The translations under genes were made by a program, and so were the position numbers. The notes below the pieces were generated by a model, which saw nothing but the letters and a program-made list of their open reading frames with translations, was not told the DNA's origin and did no database searches. A stretch of 64,000 bases of DNA. Source: Oscheius tipulae. Taxonomy: Eukaryota > Nematoda > Chromadorea > Rhabditida > Rhabditidae. Location of the stretch: contig JASJZH010000006.1 in NCBI GenBank assembly GCA_037178975.1, forward strand, positions 6,076,001-6,140,000, in the 5' to 3' direction. This document shows, piece after piece, positions 1 to 13,000 of this stretch (its first letter is position 1; each line of letters begins with the position of its first letter).

Positions 1-1907
1 AAGCCAAAATAGGACCTAAGCTGAAAAGTTGACTCACAAAAAGAGGCACCGAAAGAGCAAACGGTTGAGTCCTGAGTGGAACACAGCGGAAGCATTGCAC
101 TGATCAGACACTATTTGCACGGATACGCTTTCTTTAAAAAATGTCGGCGAAAGAATCGGATGTTCAATTGTGCGCAATGAGTGAACAAGAAAAGGGGATA
201 ATCTAGTGACTTTTTGCCATCAAAGTATAACATTAACAGATTTTCTTCTTTGGCCCTTCAGGGCAGACAAATCGCAGTTTGCCCCTCTGGTTTAGTGCGA
301 AGCGTCTATCGAATCGCGTTTTTGGGCTGACTCGATCTAGGATTTCCCTACTTCTGGAAGGTTGTTTATCGCTGTAGGATGTCTTCGCGATAAACAAACA
401 TGCGCATCTAGCAACTGGCAACACGCCAACCTTGCACGACGCCCGTCCTTGCCCTTGCGCGAATTCTTCGCATTCCACCTTAAGGGCACAGCGGAAAGAG
501 ATCACCTGTGGCACTGCACTTTTTTGCGGACCTCATTGTTCTAGTCACGATCGTTTCGACTGAACATTCCTATGCACTGATGCTTCGTCAACAAAAGTCG
601 GAAAAGCTCATAAGCAAACTGACGCAAATTTCACTCTAGGGTAGTAATTTGAAGCAGAAATGATGTAAAGCCTAAATAAGGAACCTTAATTGAGATTGAC
701 GAGTTACAAAGAAGGCTAGATGTAGATAGTTGCAGATGAAAAAATGAAGGTGCGAATAGGACTGTGAAGGACGCTGAGCGTTTATGTTCCCGAGAAAATA
801 CAGAAAAGTGTAAACAGTGTCGAAAACATGCTATTTGCATTTGAAGGGCTGTGGACAGCGGTAAGAGGTCAGAGGCGACTATGTTTCTATCAGAGGTCTC
901 ACAATCGCGGTGCTCGCTCACGGGGACGGGCAGACACACACGGCACTGTCGCGCAACGCGTTGTTGGCATAGCTTAGATCATTATCTTTCAAAAGATGGC
1001 TGCTAAACTGACACTTTAGGCCACGGCGTAAGCGGAAATCTAGATCACGTTGTAAGAAGAAGCGGGGAGACGAATTCAAACTTTAACAAAACAGGTTTTT
1101 TAAAGGACGGAGAAGTGAAAAAATTGTGATTCAAAGCTTGCTTCTTAAGACAACAGTCGACAAGACTCTCACCACAAAGACAATGAGCTCTCATACCGAT
1201 GTATTAATACCGAATAGACTTTTTCATTGCTTAACTGCTACAGTTCTAGCTTAATGTGTGATTGGGTATGGGATGTTCTCCAGTAGGCATATATGCCGTT
1301 GACTTTGCGAGGTCAGGGCAAGTACGGCCGAAATGTTTACCACCAGGTCGCGAAAGAAATGCTGCTGCAATTTCTAGCCATGCGTCTCCTCTAATTTGTC
1401 TGTAAAAGGCAGACAAAAGAAGAAGGAAATGAGGACAGAGGCTATGACGCTGACATACGTGAGAGAAATCTTCGGAAGAAACGTGGGACGTCTCAGAACT
1501 GTAAGAAGGAGATCGATAGGTTTGCGGGATACGCAGACAAGAAAGGAATGTGTAGCGGCCAAGATAAGGTGAGGCGCCGAGCGGGCAAAGGAAGGAACCT
1601 CGAAATATTGTAAGTCTGAGGGTGACAGGAAGATATGTAGATAATTGTTCGATACGCCATGCAACAGAGAGTCTGGAAACACATTACGATATTGGGTTGG
1701 TTGGAAATTTAAAGTAGCAAAATTGTGCTGGTATTTGAAATGGTTGTCAATGATAAATAGTAGGAAGCAGCTAGATCGCCAGAAGTTTTCAAACAACGAC
1801 AGTTGTTGACTTTTTAATCTGCAACCTAACCTCTTATCGGTCTTATCTCCTTCAACGCAGAGACTCCAATCGACTGCTCTGCTTTCTGTCACCCCCTGTT
1901 CTTTCGG
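1..1907. other. intergenic region, no gene supported
   Basis: I see no coding region with recognisable protein character here. The longest open frames (for example 1374-1892 on the minus strand, 172 codons) read as low-information Ser/Leu/Phe-rich translations without domain motifs. The right part presumably holds the promoter of the nuclear receptor gene that starts at 1908. I found no convincing TATA box or trans-splice acceptor directly upstream of that ATG. Confidence 0.6.
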
Positions 1908-3620
1908 ATGACCTCAAAATCTACTACAGATGTCGACGCTGTCTGCCAAGTTTGCGGTGACACTTCAGATGGACTGCACTTCGGTTCACACTCCTGCAGG
2001 TATCGAACACAGCGTTGTTTTTACTACAAGTTGGTTTCCAGAGCCTGCGCTGCCTTCTTCCGGAGAACTGTAACTTTACAGCTTGAATATATTTGTAGAG
2101 TCAAAGAAGAATGCACTATTCAGAGAGGTAGTAGAAGGGATAACAGGCCCCATTAAACGTTTTAGCAGCAAGAAACACATGTAGAGCTTGTAGGTATCAA
2201 AAATGTCTTGTTGTTGGCATGAAAGAATCAGGTACGTTCAAGCACATATGGTTCTAATTTGTTTAGCCGTTCAACTTTTTCGAGACGGGTTGAATAACGT
2301 TAAACGACGATGCACACCGTCACTAAAGGTATACTCAGCTTAATCTCTCAGTAACGAGCTACAGCCAGAACAAGCTAAAAAGCCTGTAGCCCCAAATTTG
2401 GAACTTTCTACGTTTTGCCCTAATTTGAGTTTGCCTTTCACTGCTCTACCGCAACCTGTAAGTTTTGACTATGCTTGCAAGAAAAACAAAAATAGGTTCC
2501 TATCTTTCCGAGTGCGTTTGCTATTGTGAACGAAATACCCAGTCAAATGTTGCTGCTGCCCAGAATGCATCAAGGTTGGAGTCAAATTAGGAAAAAAAAC
2601 ATAAAACACTAGGGTACCTTCACTTTTTGACGGTGAGAAGGGCAACACACTCGCTGGTAGAGACGGACAATATAATCGAGTTGTTTAAGAAGAATGAAAC
2701 GGTAGGTGAATGATAGAGAGACCTTTGGTAAGAAATTCCAGTTATAGCTGCGGCCTTCCAAGTTTGATAGAGCGAAACGCGTATGCCAACTGGAAGCCCA
2801 TCTGGTCACAGACATAGTGAACACCTATTTTCAGCCGTTCAGCGAATTACCGTACACAGAAAAGGTATGATATATCCCGGACGAACGGGTGGTATATCAG
2901 CAAGAAAATGATTTAAGATTCTTCTCTTCAAAAACTTTTTCTGCTATTTGTCACACACCGATAGAGCCTACCAATCATACAAGACGTTCGGGCACGATGA
3001 AGGTGCGACCAAAAATTGTTAGCTTGTACGTATTTTAGCCAACTCATGTCTTCTTATGCCAGATGGGGGATACATAAAAAGTGATGACCTTGAAAGTTTT
3101 TATCGAGACGCCGAAGGAGTGCACAGTACGCCAGAAGAGGCGGCAAAGTATGGATTACCTACTCTAAAATCTTGTTTTAGGATATTCCGGCCTGCAATGG
3201 AATATATCTTGAACGTAATCATAGCCCACATGAGAAAAATGGGAATAACCGACTATGAATATGTCGCTTTACTTGCATTTTTCCTTTGGAATGATGGTAA
3301 CTGTTTTTAGTTTTTGGCTTATTTGTTTAGCTTGCTCCGGGATATCAAACGAGACTTTGGACGTCATATACAAAACCCACGATATTGTTTTATCGGACCT
3401 TCACTTTCATTATAGACAGTTGGGCTTAGAAGGTGGTGGAATAACAAGAAGGACCGGTGAACTTATGCTGCTCTTGCCAAAACTGACGGTTTGTATTTAT
3501 TGAATCATAGAAACGTTTTCTCAGAAATGTGTGCTGATGTTACGGGAGAACTCCGAACTTGCCGAGCTTTTCGACATTTTTGAGGCTGATGTCTGCTGCA
3601 AAAGCTTCAAATGTGAATAA
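1908..3620 (+). CDS. nuclear hormone receptor, nematode supplementary (NHR) family
   Basis: This is a ligand-regulated transcription factor of the nematode-expanded nuclear receptor family; it would act in the nucleus. Twelve exons join in frame: 1908-1999, 2042-2127, 2166-2231, 2267-2328, 2365-2457, 2496-2574, 2613-2705, 2773-2864, 2918-3002, 3039-3296, 3331-3488 and 3525-3620 (1,260 nt, 419 aa plus stop). Zinc finger 1 starts with CQVCGD and has the P-box CRACAAFFRR typical of nematode NHRs. Finger 2 ends in CRACRYQKCLVVGM. The ligand-binding domain shows family blocks: CQLEAHLVTDIV, LLFKNFF, DRAYQSYKTFG, and in helix 8/9 DYEYVALLAFFLWND. All introns are 33-67 nt. The acceptor at 2917 reads AAG, which is unusual but gives the only family-like frame. 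The start at 1908 is the first ATG, 12 residues before the first finger cysteine. I cannot name the C. elegans counterpart. The DNA-binding part is very sure; exons 4-8 are somewhat less sure. Confidence 0.85.
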
Positions 3621-3629
3621 CAGAACCTC

Positions 3630-3638
3630 TTTATTAAA
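3630..3638. promoter_or_regulatory. overlapping poly(A) signals for two convergent genes
   Basis: The stretch reads ATTAAA on the plus strand (3633-3638), 13 nt after the receptor stop, and AATAAA on the minus strand (3630-3635), about 115 nt after the proposed ttn-1 stop. One short sequence could therefore serve both convergent transcripts. This is inferred from motif and position only. Confidence 0.4.
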
Positions 3639-3749
3639 TTGGATAAAAAACGACACAATAACTGTTAGTCGAACTGAAAGTTGTCCTTCCGGGACAGTGG
3701 AAAGACAGTTTTGAAGGCGATGGTATCTAAACTACCCAGAGACTAGGTG

Positions 3750-4071
3750 TCAATATGAAAATGGACTAATAAGTGTACAGAGTGATTGTGGCAAGGGATC
3801 AATGACTGATCCACATGGGATCGATTTCGTTTGGTCACATAGTACGTCTACAGTCGCTTCGATCGCTTTTGAGGAAGTGCTGCAGATGATCCTGAAATAA
3901 TCATGATTTAATTGGTTACTACCGTAGCAACAGAAAACATGAAAACTTGAACGGACCATAAAAAGACGTTGCACACATGTGGTAAACAGCGCAGACACAT
4001 ATGATTGAACAAAAAAGATGGACACAATAGCTGAATGACATTGAGTTGAGACGTGAACACGGGGGCTCACC
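3750..4071 (-). other. ttn-1: ttn-1 3' end: last coding splice and C-terminal tail (uncertain)
   Basis: The last Ig domain ends in ATAMILLE followed by a GTGAGC donor at 4070. A 40-nt intron with a TCATTCAG acceptor (4031) joins in phase to a frame that stops at 3750-3752. The tail it would add is Cys/Ser/Phe-rich and shows no family feature. If the intron is retained, the frame stops near 3919 instead. Either way the protein ends just after the Ig domain, as expected for titin-like kinases of nematodes. Confidence 0.45.
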
Positions 4072-7000
4072 TTCGAGAAGAATCATCGCAGTGGCTAAAT
4101 CTTCCCCGAGAGTATTTCTGACTGTGCAGAGATATTCGCCAACGTGGGCAGTCTCGAGGAAGACAATCGAGAGTGTAGACGAGTCGGATGTTTCCGAAAT
4201 GGCTATGCCACCAATTCCTATATTGTATTCATTTAGATCATTCGCAACTATCAAGTACCATCTTCAAGCTCTTTGTCGCCCTTGAACCAGCGACAGACAG
4301 GTGTGGGGAGACCGGCAAATCTGGCGCGCAGCTCTGCCCTTTGACCGAGTCTCGCCTGAACTGAAACTGGCGAATGCGTAAAGCGGGGCATCGATGAAGA
4401 TGGGCTGAAAAACTAGACCGTTACGCAGGGCTTTCAGTTTTTCCACTACCTCATTGGCTCGTGAACAACTAGTTCAATGGTCGCGGACGTCTGTCCAGCG
4501 ACATTGACAGCAGACAAAATGTATTTTCCGGAATCAGAGCGGATGGTGTCGTTGACACGCATTCGGAAGACATTGCCTTCGTTGGACATCTGCAATGGTG
4601 ATGGTGTATGTTGACGGAAACATTGTCAAGCTTACGGCATATTTCTCCCCGTTGTGAAGCTGGGTATTTCCCTTCTCCCAAGTAATAACTGGATCCGGAT
4701 GACCCACCACACGCGCACGCAGTTCGGCAGCAAGTCCGCATGGCACGCGAAGTGGTGTCTGTGCATCCAGAATCTTCGGGGCTTCTTCAATAACAGATCT
4801 TTCATCGTTGCCTAGAACCCGTTTTACAGAAGTATGAAAAGTCACTCACTTTGAATGTCCAAACGCATGATACACTTGGCCACCCCCCAGGCGTTTTTAG
4901 CCTCCACATGGTACTCGCCAGCATCTTCAGGGAAAGCGTCGGCAATCTTAACAAACTGATACGAGGTGTGTCTAATAAGTAGAACCTGCAGCTTGACTGC
5001 CTGTCCCTCCTTGGTGTACTGGAATGAAAGTGAGTTCGTAATCGTCATCTTGTTTCGCAGCCAGCGAATTTGCACCGGTTCGGATCCTTGGGTCAGCTCT
5101 GCAGCAAGAGTGACCTTGTCACCGTCCGTGGCTCGGATGATCGATTTGATTTTGTCAGTTCTAAATAAACAGATTGATGATGTGGCATATGATACGTACT
5201 TGAAGAGTGGAGGAACTCCATTCGCTGTAGCGCCGTCAGCACTTTCGACGATTAGGTTCATCTAGAAAGATTTACATTTTCGACTTTCGAATTCTGCTAC
5301 CTGTGATTTCGCTTCACCATTTTCGTTGCGCGCCTCGCAGCAATAGACGGCTTCGTCAGTTGGTGTCACGTTACAAAGACGTAGAGTAGCACATTCTCCG
5401 TCAAAAGACATGATGACTCTGAAGAAATTTTTTAATTGACTGAATGCAAATGCAAAGCTTACTTATCAGCTTGGGGAAGAATATGAGTTCCGTTTCTGAA
5501 CCACTGTATCCATGGTGATGGGAATCCAGAAACGGAGCATTCGACTGTCAATGTTTCTCCGGAAACTACCTAAAGCATTATTGTTTCAGGAATGTTGCAA
5601 ATCTCACCTTAGATTTTCCGGGAAGCACTTCTATGAAGGTAGGACCCTTGGGCTCTTTCCTGTGTTTTCTTTTAACTTGTTGAACTGAGACTTCACCGGG
5701 AACAACTGAAACAAGTGAATGGCCAAAATACTAATGTTCTATACCATCAACTTCAGAACTGCACGTCAAGATTCCTTCGCTGTTCGCAGCAGAACAGTTG
5801 TAGAATCCCTTGTCAATTGAAGAGACATGGTGAACCTTAATTTCAGTGGTTAAAGTTTCGAAATGTCTCATACCTCGAGATAGTAAAAGTGTCCGTCATT
5901 GTAAATGGAATACTTGTTTCCAGTTTCCAAAATGATTCCGTCTTTATCCCAATGCACGGATGGCATGGGATTCGCTGAGATAGCAATCTTCAATCTCAGT
6001 GATTTGTATTCTTCTAGGACCTGAAAGGCGAGCTTGCAAAAGAAAAAACTCAAAGCCTGCCTTCTTGGGCTTTGGTTTGATCATAAATTTTGGTCTGCAG
6101 ATGCGACGATTCCTTGCCTGGATGGCTTGTCTCACTTCTACAACAGCAGGATTCTCTTCCGTGGACTTGCGTCCACCGTCCTCTTCCAGCGCAGAAGCTG
6201 CCATGATGGCTTTGGCCAATCCACTAGCGTCATCCATATCGTGTTGAAGACTTGATTTTTTGTGATGGTGGGCGTGTCCTAAAAAGGGTTTGTTCACAGC
6301 TAACAAATACGCTTACTTCTTCCAAGTTTTCCGGCGACAGCAGCAGAGTCTCCGGCTTTCAGTTCCATGTCTTCAAGCCCTTGAACAAATGAAGGAGCAG
6401 CTCCTTTACGTTTCATTTCCAATCTTACAGTTGACGCAGATTTCTTTACCTAAACAGAGGTCTTTATAGTTACCTATTGTCTTTCAAACCTTCTCGTCGA
6501 AGGCAACCTTCGGTTGTACAGCAATTCCCTTGCTAGTGACGATCTCCTTGAATTTTGGTGGTTCAGCATGGCGGGGTTGACCGACATTTGCGAATCCAGT
6601 AGTGCGGACAACGCCGTGAACGTTGCTAGCCTCTACCGAATAAGCTCCCATGTCGGCCAAGGTTGGGTTGTAGACAATAAGTTGACATTTGTTGTCCGAC
6701 ACGTATCGCACCTAAACAGATTTGTTTCAATCATAACAAGCGGAACCTGAATCTCCTTTCCTTCTTTCACTTTACGGTCGTTGTGGAACCACGTTAATTC
6801 AGGTAGTGGGCAGCCAGCAACCTCTACCTCAAAGTTCATCGTTTCCCCCAAAGGAGTCCAGATGTCTGTGAGACACTTCACGAATCTTGGTGGACCTGCT
6901 GGCTCGTCGGTTAGACCTTAAACTTTGTTATAAAGCTTCGAGAGGAAGTTCATACCTCCGATCAGCAGGTAGCATTGAGAGGTTGCCTCTCCCTTAGAGT

Positions 7001-10000
7001 TGCTAGCAATACATTGATAGGTTCCTTGTTGTGACTTGAAAACGCGTTCGGCTTTTAATTCAGCAAACTGAAACTGTCTTTTAGTAAAATATAAAACTTT
7101 GACTACTTCTCCTCCTCTGCATTCGATCCATCCACTTCCAGCAGATGTAAGGCAAGTTGAACCTCCGTAGTCATCGATGTAATACCATTTGAGCTCAGGC
7201 TCAGGTACTCCTCGGATCTACAAACCGTTGTGTATCTAGTAAGTGTGTTCTACCTTGCAACTGAGAATAGTTGGATGACCATCCACAATTCCTTGATCTT
7301 GAAGCAGTTGTGAAAACACAGGTGTCTCAACTAAAGCTCCGGTAGCCTTCATCTTTTCTAAATGTTATCGTTCATCAAGCATATTTAATTTTTGACTTAC
7401 GGACGATGATTTGTGTCTCGCACTCCTCCTCTCCAAAAGAGTTTTCAGCAATACAGCTGAAGATTCCACTGGTCTTGGAAACGACGCATTCCACAATCAA
7501 ATGGCTCTCGCCATCTCCAGTTACCGTGCTCTTGTAGAGACGGTTGGTTCTTAGGATAGGTCTTCCGTCCTGAAACAGAGTTCGAGCGCAAGTTAGGTGC
7601 TCAACTACCTTCTTCCATGTCACTGTAGGCTTGGGATTGCCGACAGCTTTGGCAATCAGCTTGAACTGGGATCCTTCAATAACTTCCATTGTTGAGGCAG
7701 GGGCTCGGATGAAGCGAGGCTTCTGCTGAAATCCACACCTAGTGAATATCATTAGGTCTACTACTTGTTTTTGGTCAGCTGTAGTTTCGGCAATAACAAG
7801 ATGTCTGTCAGCTCCAGTCGTCTCACCAACAGTCAGATGAATGTTGGCTGAATGAACGCCAACAACATTGGCAGCAGAACAGAGATATGCTCCACTATCA
7901 TCGCCGTTGCACCTGAAAACACTATCTTTTTTATTTTTTTGTCGATTTCTACTTTGAAATGACCAGTTGGCACGATCCCTGGGAAAAACTGAGTTTTGTT
8001 CGGCGGCTGGTACTCACTGGTACTCCGTCTTTAGTCCATGTAACCTAAACATTCGTCGTAATTGATACCCGTTGCAAAAGTACCTGGGGCTCGGGGTTAC
8101 CAGCAATTTTGCACTTCAATGTGACTTGGTTGCCGCTGATTCCAGTGAGGTTTTCGTTGTCGGGAATTACTTGAGGAGCAATTTGTGACTTGATATCAGT
8201 GACCACAACCTAAACTAACGTTGTGAAATGAAAGTTGGACACTATTACCTTTGCTTCAGATTGAGCTACTCCATTGGTGTTTGTGACAACGCATCTATAT
8301 ACTCCAGTATCTTGTTGAGCACTAGAGTGACAGATGAGCTTCTGGGTGCCGTTGGAGCTGTCAGAAATCTCGTATCTTCCAGTTGACTCAATCCTTTCGT
8401 CGTTGAAATACCAGCAAGTTGTTCCCTTGGGATTCGAAGTGATCTTGCAGACAAGCGAAAACTGCTGCCCAGCAGTAGCAGCCTCATTGTTTAGCTGTTT
8501 CAGAACTACTGGTGTTCCTTTAGGAGCCTTGTCACCAATCTCTGAACTGGTACTGGATGCTCTTCTTGACTCCTTGATTGAGACAGTTGTTTCACTGTAC
8601 GCATGACCTTCGCTGTTTTCCAGATGACATGAGTAGAGACCGTCATCTCTGCCGACAATAGGTTCAGTGATGACGACAGAGGTAGAAGATTCTCCAATGG
8701 CGATAGTCACATTATCGCTCTCGACTAGCTCCTTTCCATCTTTGTACCACTTGACACCGGGCTGAGGAATGCCAGAAAAAGTGTGAGTAAGACTTGTTCC
8801 TTCTTCTTTGGATACAGAAATGGATGTTGATGCCGTGTTGGAGAAAGTTGGCTTCTCCCCGAGAGGAAGGGTCTTGATCAAAAAAGTCGTGCCCTGGCTG
8901 GATAACTTTTTGTTCACGGCTCGTACTCTAACGGTGTATTCAGAGTTTGGCTTCAGATCTTTCAAAGTATATTCGGGCTTTTTTGATTTACCAGCAGAGT
9001 CCCATTGGATGGCGTCAGGAGCTTTCACTTCGACTTCGTAACATTCAATATCGGAGCCTTTGTCGGACGGAGGTGACCAGGTGATTGTTACAGATTTGCT
9101 ACTAGCATCTTTTGCTTCCAAATCTTGGACATCACCAGGAGTCTCGTCTTTCTTCACGATCTTGACCGATGTCTTAGTGTCCTTCTCTCTCTTCATGGAG
9201 ACGATAACTTCAGTGTTCTCGCGAACTTTGCCTCGTTGATTCTCTGCAGTAACAGTGTAGGTTCCTTCGTCTTCAGGAACAACATTAGTGACCACTAGCT
9301 GGTAAGTAATTCCATCCTGCTTGAACCGAATACGGTCAGTCTGATTCAGCGGTCGGTTGTTCTTTAGCCAGATGACTTCTGGATCCGGAACACCTTTAAT
9401 GTCAGTGCTGATGCCGAGGATAGATCCCTGTTCAACGATGATTTTCGGTTTCGGCTCAACAATGAAGTAGGGAAGACAGGTTGTCAGTTTTCTGGCAATT
9501 TTGTTAGCCATCGAGACCTGAATACAACGACATAGGGTGTTCACATTTAGACTTACCTCAGCTGATGAGTGTGCATCTCCGAACTCATTGGTCGCAACTA
9601 CAGTGTATGTACCACATAGTTCTTCAGTGATCTGCGGGATCTCCAATACGGCAGTTTTGTCGTCGAACATTCTGGTTTTGACATCTTCGACATGAATAGC
9701 TCGACCGTTGTGAAGCCAGCAGACACTTGGAGTAGGATCTCCATGAGTTTGGCAGGTCAGTGTGACACTTTCTCCGATCTGAACAATCTTCATATAGTTT
9801 CAAAAATATCCTTACATTGTTGACAACCACATCCTGAATCTTCTTAACGAAGGCGGGCATTTTGGGGACATGTTCCGATTCTCTAGCGGATTCGACGACC
9901 AAAGTGGCACGGCATTCGACAGCTCCAAGTTTGTTCGAAACTTTGCAGACGTATACTCCTTGGTGATCGGATTGGGCTTGGTAGATCTTCAAGAAAGCAA

Positions 10001-13000
10001 CTCTACCGTCGAAGTAAGTGCGCAGAGTTCTGCTTTCAGCGGCCAGCTTGCCATCGTGGTACCATTCAATCATCGGTTCGGGGTTTCCACTGACTTCGAC
10101 TTCGAGTAGCTCGCGGTTGCCTATAACGTGTATTGAAACTGTCAACAATTGTTGATTACCTTCAGTAACAGTAGCATCTGACAGCGGCCTCGTAATGACG
10201 GGTGCGCGCTCTTCGCCGAGAGACTTCATTGGAGATCCACTTCTGCTACGACTACCGCGGGAAGGTGTGAGACGAGTTCTCGCAAGACCCATATCTGTGT
10301 TGGCTTTTTGTGTCTGTCCCTGTATGATTAACATACCGACAACCTTGACAGTACAATGAGTGAAGTCTTTGCCTGCAGCATTCACTGCTTCACAGGTGTA
10401 TTCTCCGGCATCATCGAGCATAGCATTCATGATGTTCAGCCTTGCAACTCCTTTTCTGTCGGTGTACTGAAGCATCCTGTTCTCAATAATCAGCTTCAGA
10501 CCATCTTTGTACCTAAAACCTATATTACCTGTACTAAATTTTTTTGTACCATGTGATGGTAGGGTTTGGATTGGCGGTGACAGCGCAGGTGAGAACAATT
10601 TCTTCTCCCTCTATGGTAGAGCTGTTCAGAAGATACTCCAAGAACTTTGGCTTCACGAGATTGTCAACAGGAGCTGAAACATAACCTTGATCTCGCAACA
10701 GATCAAATTCTTACGTTTGACTTCAACCAGACTTGTGGATCTGTTCGTACCATGGATGTTACTCGCCTCACAGACGTAAGTTCCAGCTTCTTCTTGATTG
10801 ACACTTGGAATAGACAGTGTACACACTCCGTTCTCAAAACAAACATCCTTGTCAGAAAGATCGATGGCTTTCTCGTTCTTAAGCCAGGCAATGCATGGAG
10901 TGGGAGCTCCAGTGACGGCACAGACCAAGACGAGCTCTGATCCTTCAGGTACTTCTCGAGGGCTGGGCAGATGCATCAAGAATCGTGGAGCTTTGCTGGC
11001 ATCCAACTTTTTGCTCTTCTTCTGTTCATGTTCCTCGATTCTGACACTGCACATACTGTGAGCCTTGCCGACCTTGTTCTTAGCAACACATCTGAATTTT
11101 CAATCTTTCACTATTGAGATTTTTATACTCACTTGTATTCACCGCTGTCTTCCTTGTAAGCATTCATGATAGTCAACGAATAGTTTCCGGAGTGATCATC
11201 GAAGAAAAGACGGTGGCGATCTCCGTGATGGATTTCACTATTACCACGGAACCAGGTGATTTCAGGCTTCGGATTGGCAGAAATCTTGACCTCTATCTTC
11301 AGTATATCCTTTTCCTCAGAACGAATGTCGTTCAATGGATGATCGAACGATGGAGCATGCATATCAGATGGTACCTGAGGATCTATTGTTGTATGTAAGA
11401 TTTCGCATACCTCAATAGTAAGGTTGCATTTGCTTTCACAAGATCCGAATCCATTCTTTCCAACTGCTTTCCATTCACCGTGGTCGTCCATGTCAACGCT
11501 GAGGATCTCCAGTTCATAGCGACCCTGCAATGATATATAGTTGTACCTGTTAAGAATTCATACCTTGTCGTGCTTCTTCAGATACTTGGTGTCAGTCTTG
11601 CTGACAATGATTCCATCGTGGTACCATTCTACAGTTGGTTCCGGAAGAGTGGTGTTGGTAACGACAAGGATCTTTGTTTCAGCGACTTTGACAGTACAGT
11701 CAGTCAGTTTATGATGAAAGTTGGGAGGACTGTTTTCGAGTTGTTGTTCTTCAGACACCGCCTATAAACACGATGTAAACTGTTAGCTAAGATGTTGTTT
11801 CACCTTGGTTGTGGTCTTTTTCTTTGCAGGTGCGCTGGCAGATTTCTCGGTAGCCAGCTTCTTCTTGCCTTTTCCGTCTCCACCGTTAATCTTCAAGTCA
11901 GCCTGTGTAGTAATCGATCCGAGTTCATTGGTTGCACGACAGGTATAGTTTCCAGCATCAGTCGTTTCAATGTTCTTGATGTAGAGCTCAGTAAGACCAT
12001 CAGAGTATCTAAAAAGAATATATTAACATCTTACACTGTTATACCTGGCTTCGTATTTGTTTGAAGAAAGACTAATCTCTTTCTGGTTTTTGAACCAAGT
12101 CATCTTCGGTTCAGGGCTTCCTGCCAGATCACAAGACAAAGTAGCAATCAAGTCACCGACATTGGCAACAATGTCTTCCAACTTTTTGCGAATGGTTGGA
12201 GCACATTCCGCATCTGAATGTTGAGATGAGATTCCAAAGTACCAGCTCTTACCAAATTCGATCTTTCTTTCGAAAACACCGTCCATGGTGAGACGTCGGA
12301 AAATGGCTCCTCTTTTGGCTAAACGACCAATAGGAAGTAGATCGTCCGACCATCTCTTGAGAGATAGAAAGTTTTTCTTCTGACGGCTAGGCACAGCACT
12401 GCGGTCTGGTCCAGGCTGTGTCTTCTAAATAATAAAGTAATTTCACAAACAGAACAATGATTGGATAACGAGAAAATAAAGACAATGGAAGGAAAAGTTA
12501 AAAATGAACACACCTTGACATACTCGGACAAGTCGTTGAACGCGGAGAGTAATGGACCCTAGACAGGACAAACACTTAAGCGAACACACAGTACAACTTA
12601 CAGCAATCCACGGATGGCGGAGTGCTTCCTGGACTGTCATCCGACGACGTTTGTCCTTGACCATAAGGCGGCAGATGAAGTCCTTTGCGAGGTCTGAAAC
12701 ATCGTCCCAGGATGGATCGTCAAAGTCCCAATCGGCAGCAGATACATTGGCAAGAGTATCCTCGTCGTTGTCACCAAGGAACGGAGAGAGACCCGACAGT
12801 CTGAAAAGCTGTTCACTTCCAATAAAAAAGGACTTACAGAACATAAGAGATGACACCCACAGTCCACATGTCCGTACTCAATCCGACTGGTTGGTAGTTG
12901 ACAACTTCCGGAGCACAGAATTCGGGTGTGCCGAAGAGAAGTTTCACAGACTTCTTGGGATCAAGTTTTCTCGCCAATCCAAAGTCAATAATCTTCAGAT

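Noticed and set aside
1374-1892. 172-codon minus-strand open frame just before the receptor gene
   Set aside because: Composition is not protein-like, no motif is visible, and no splice partners are evident.
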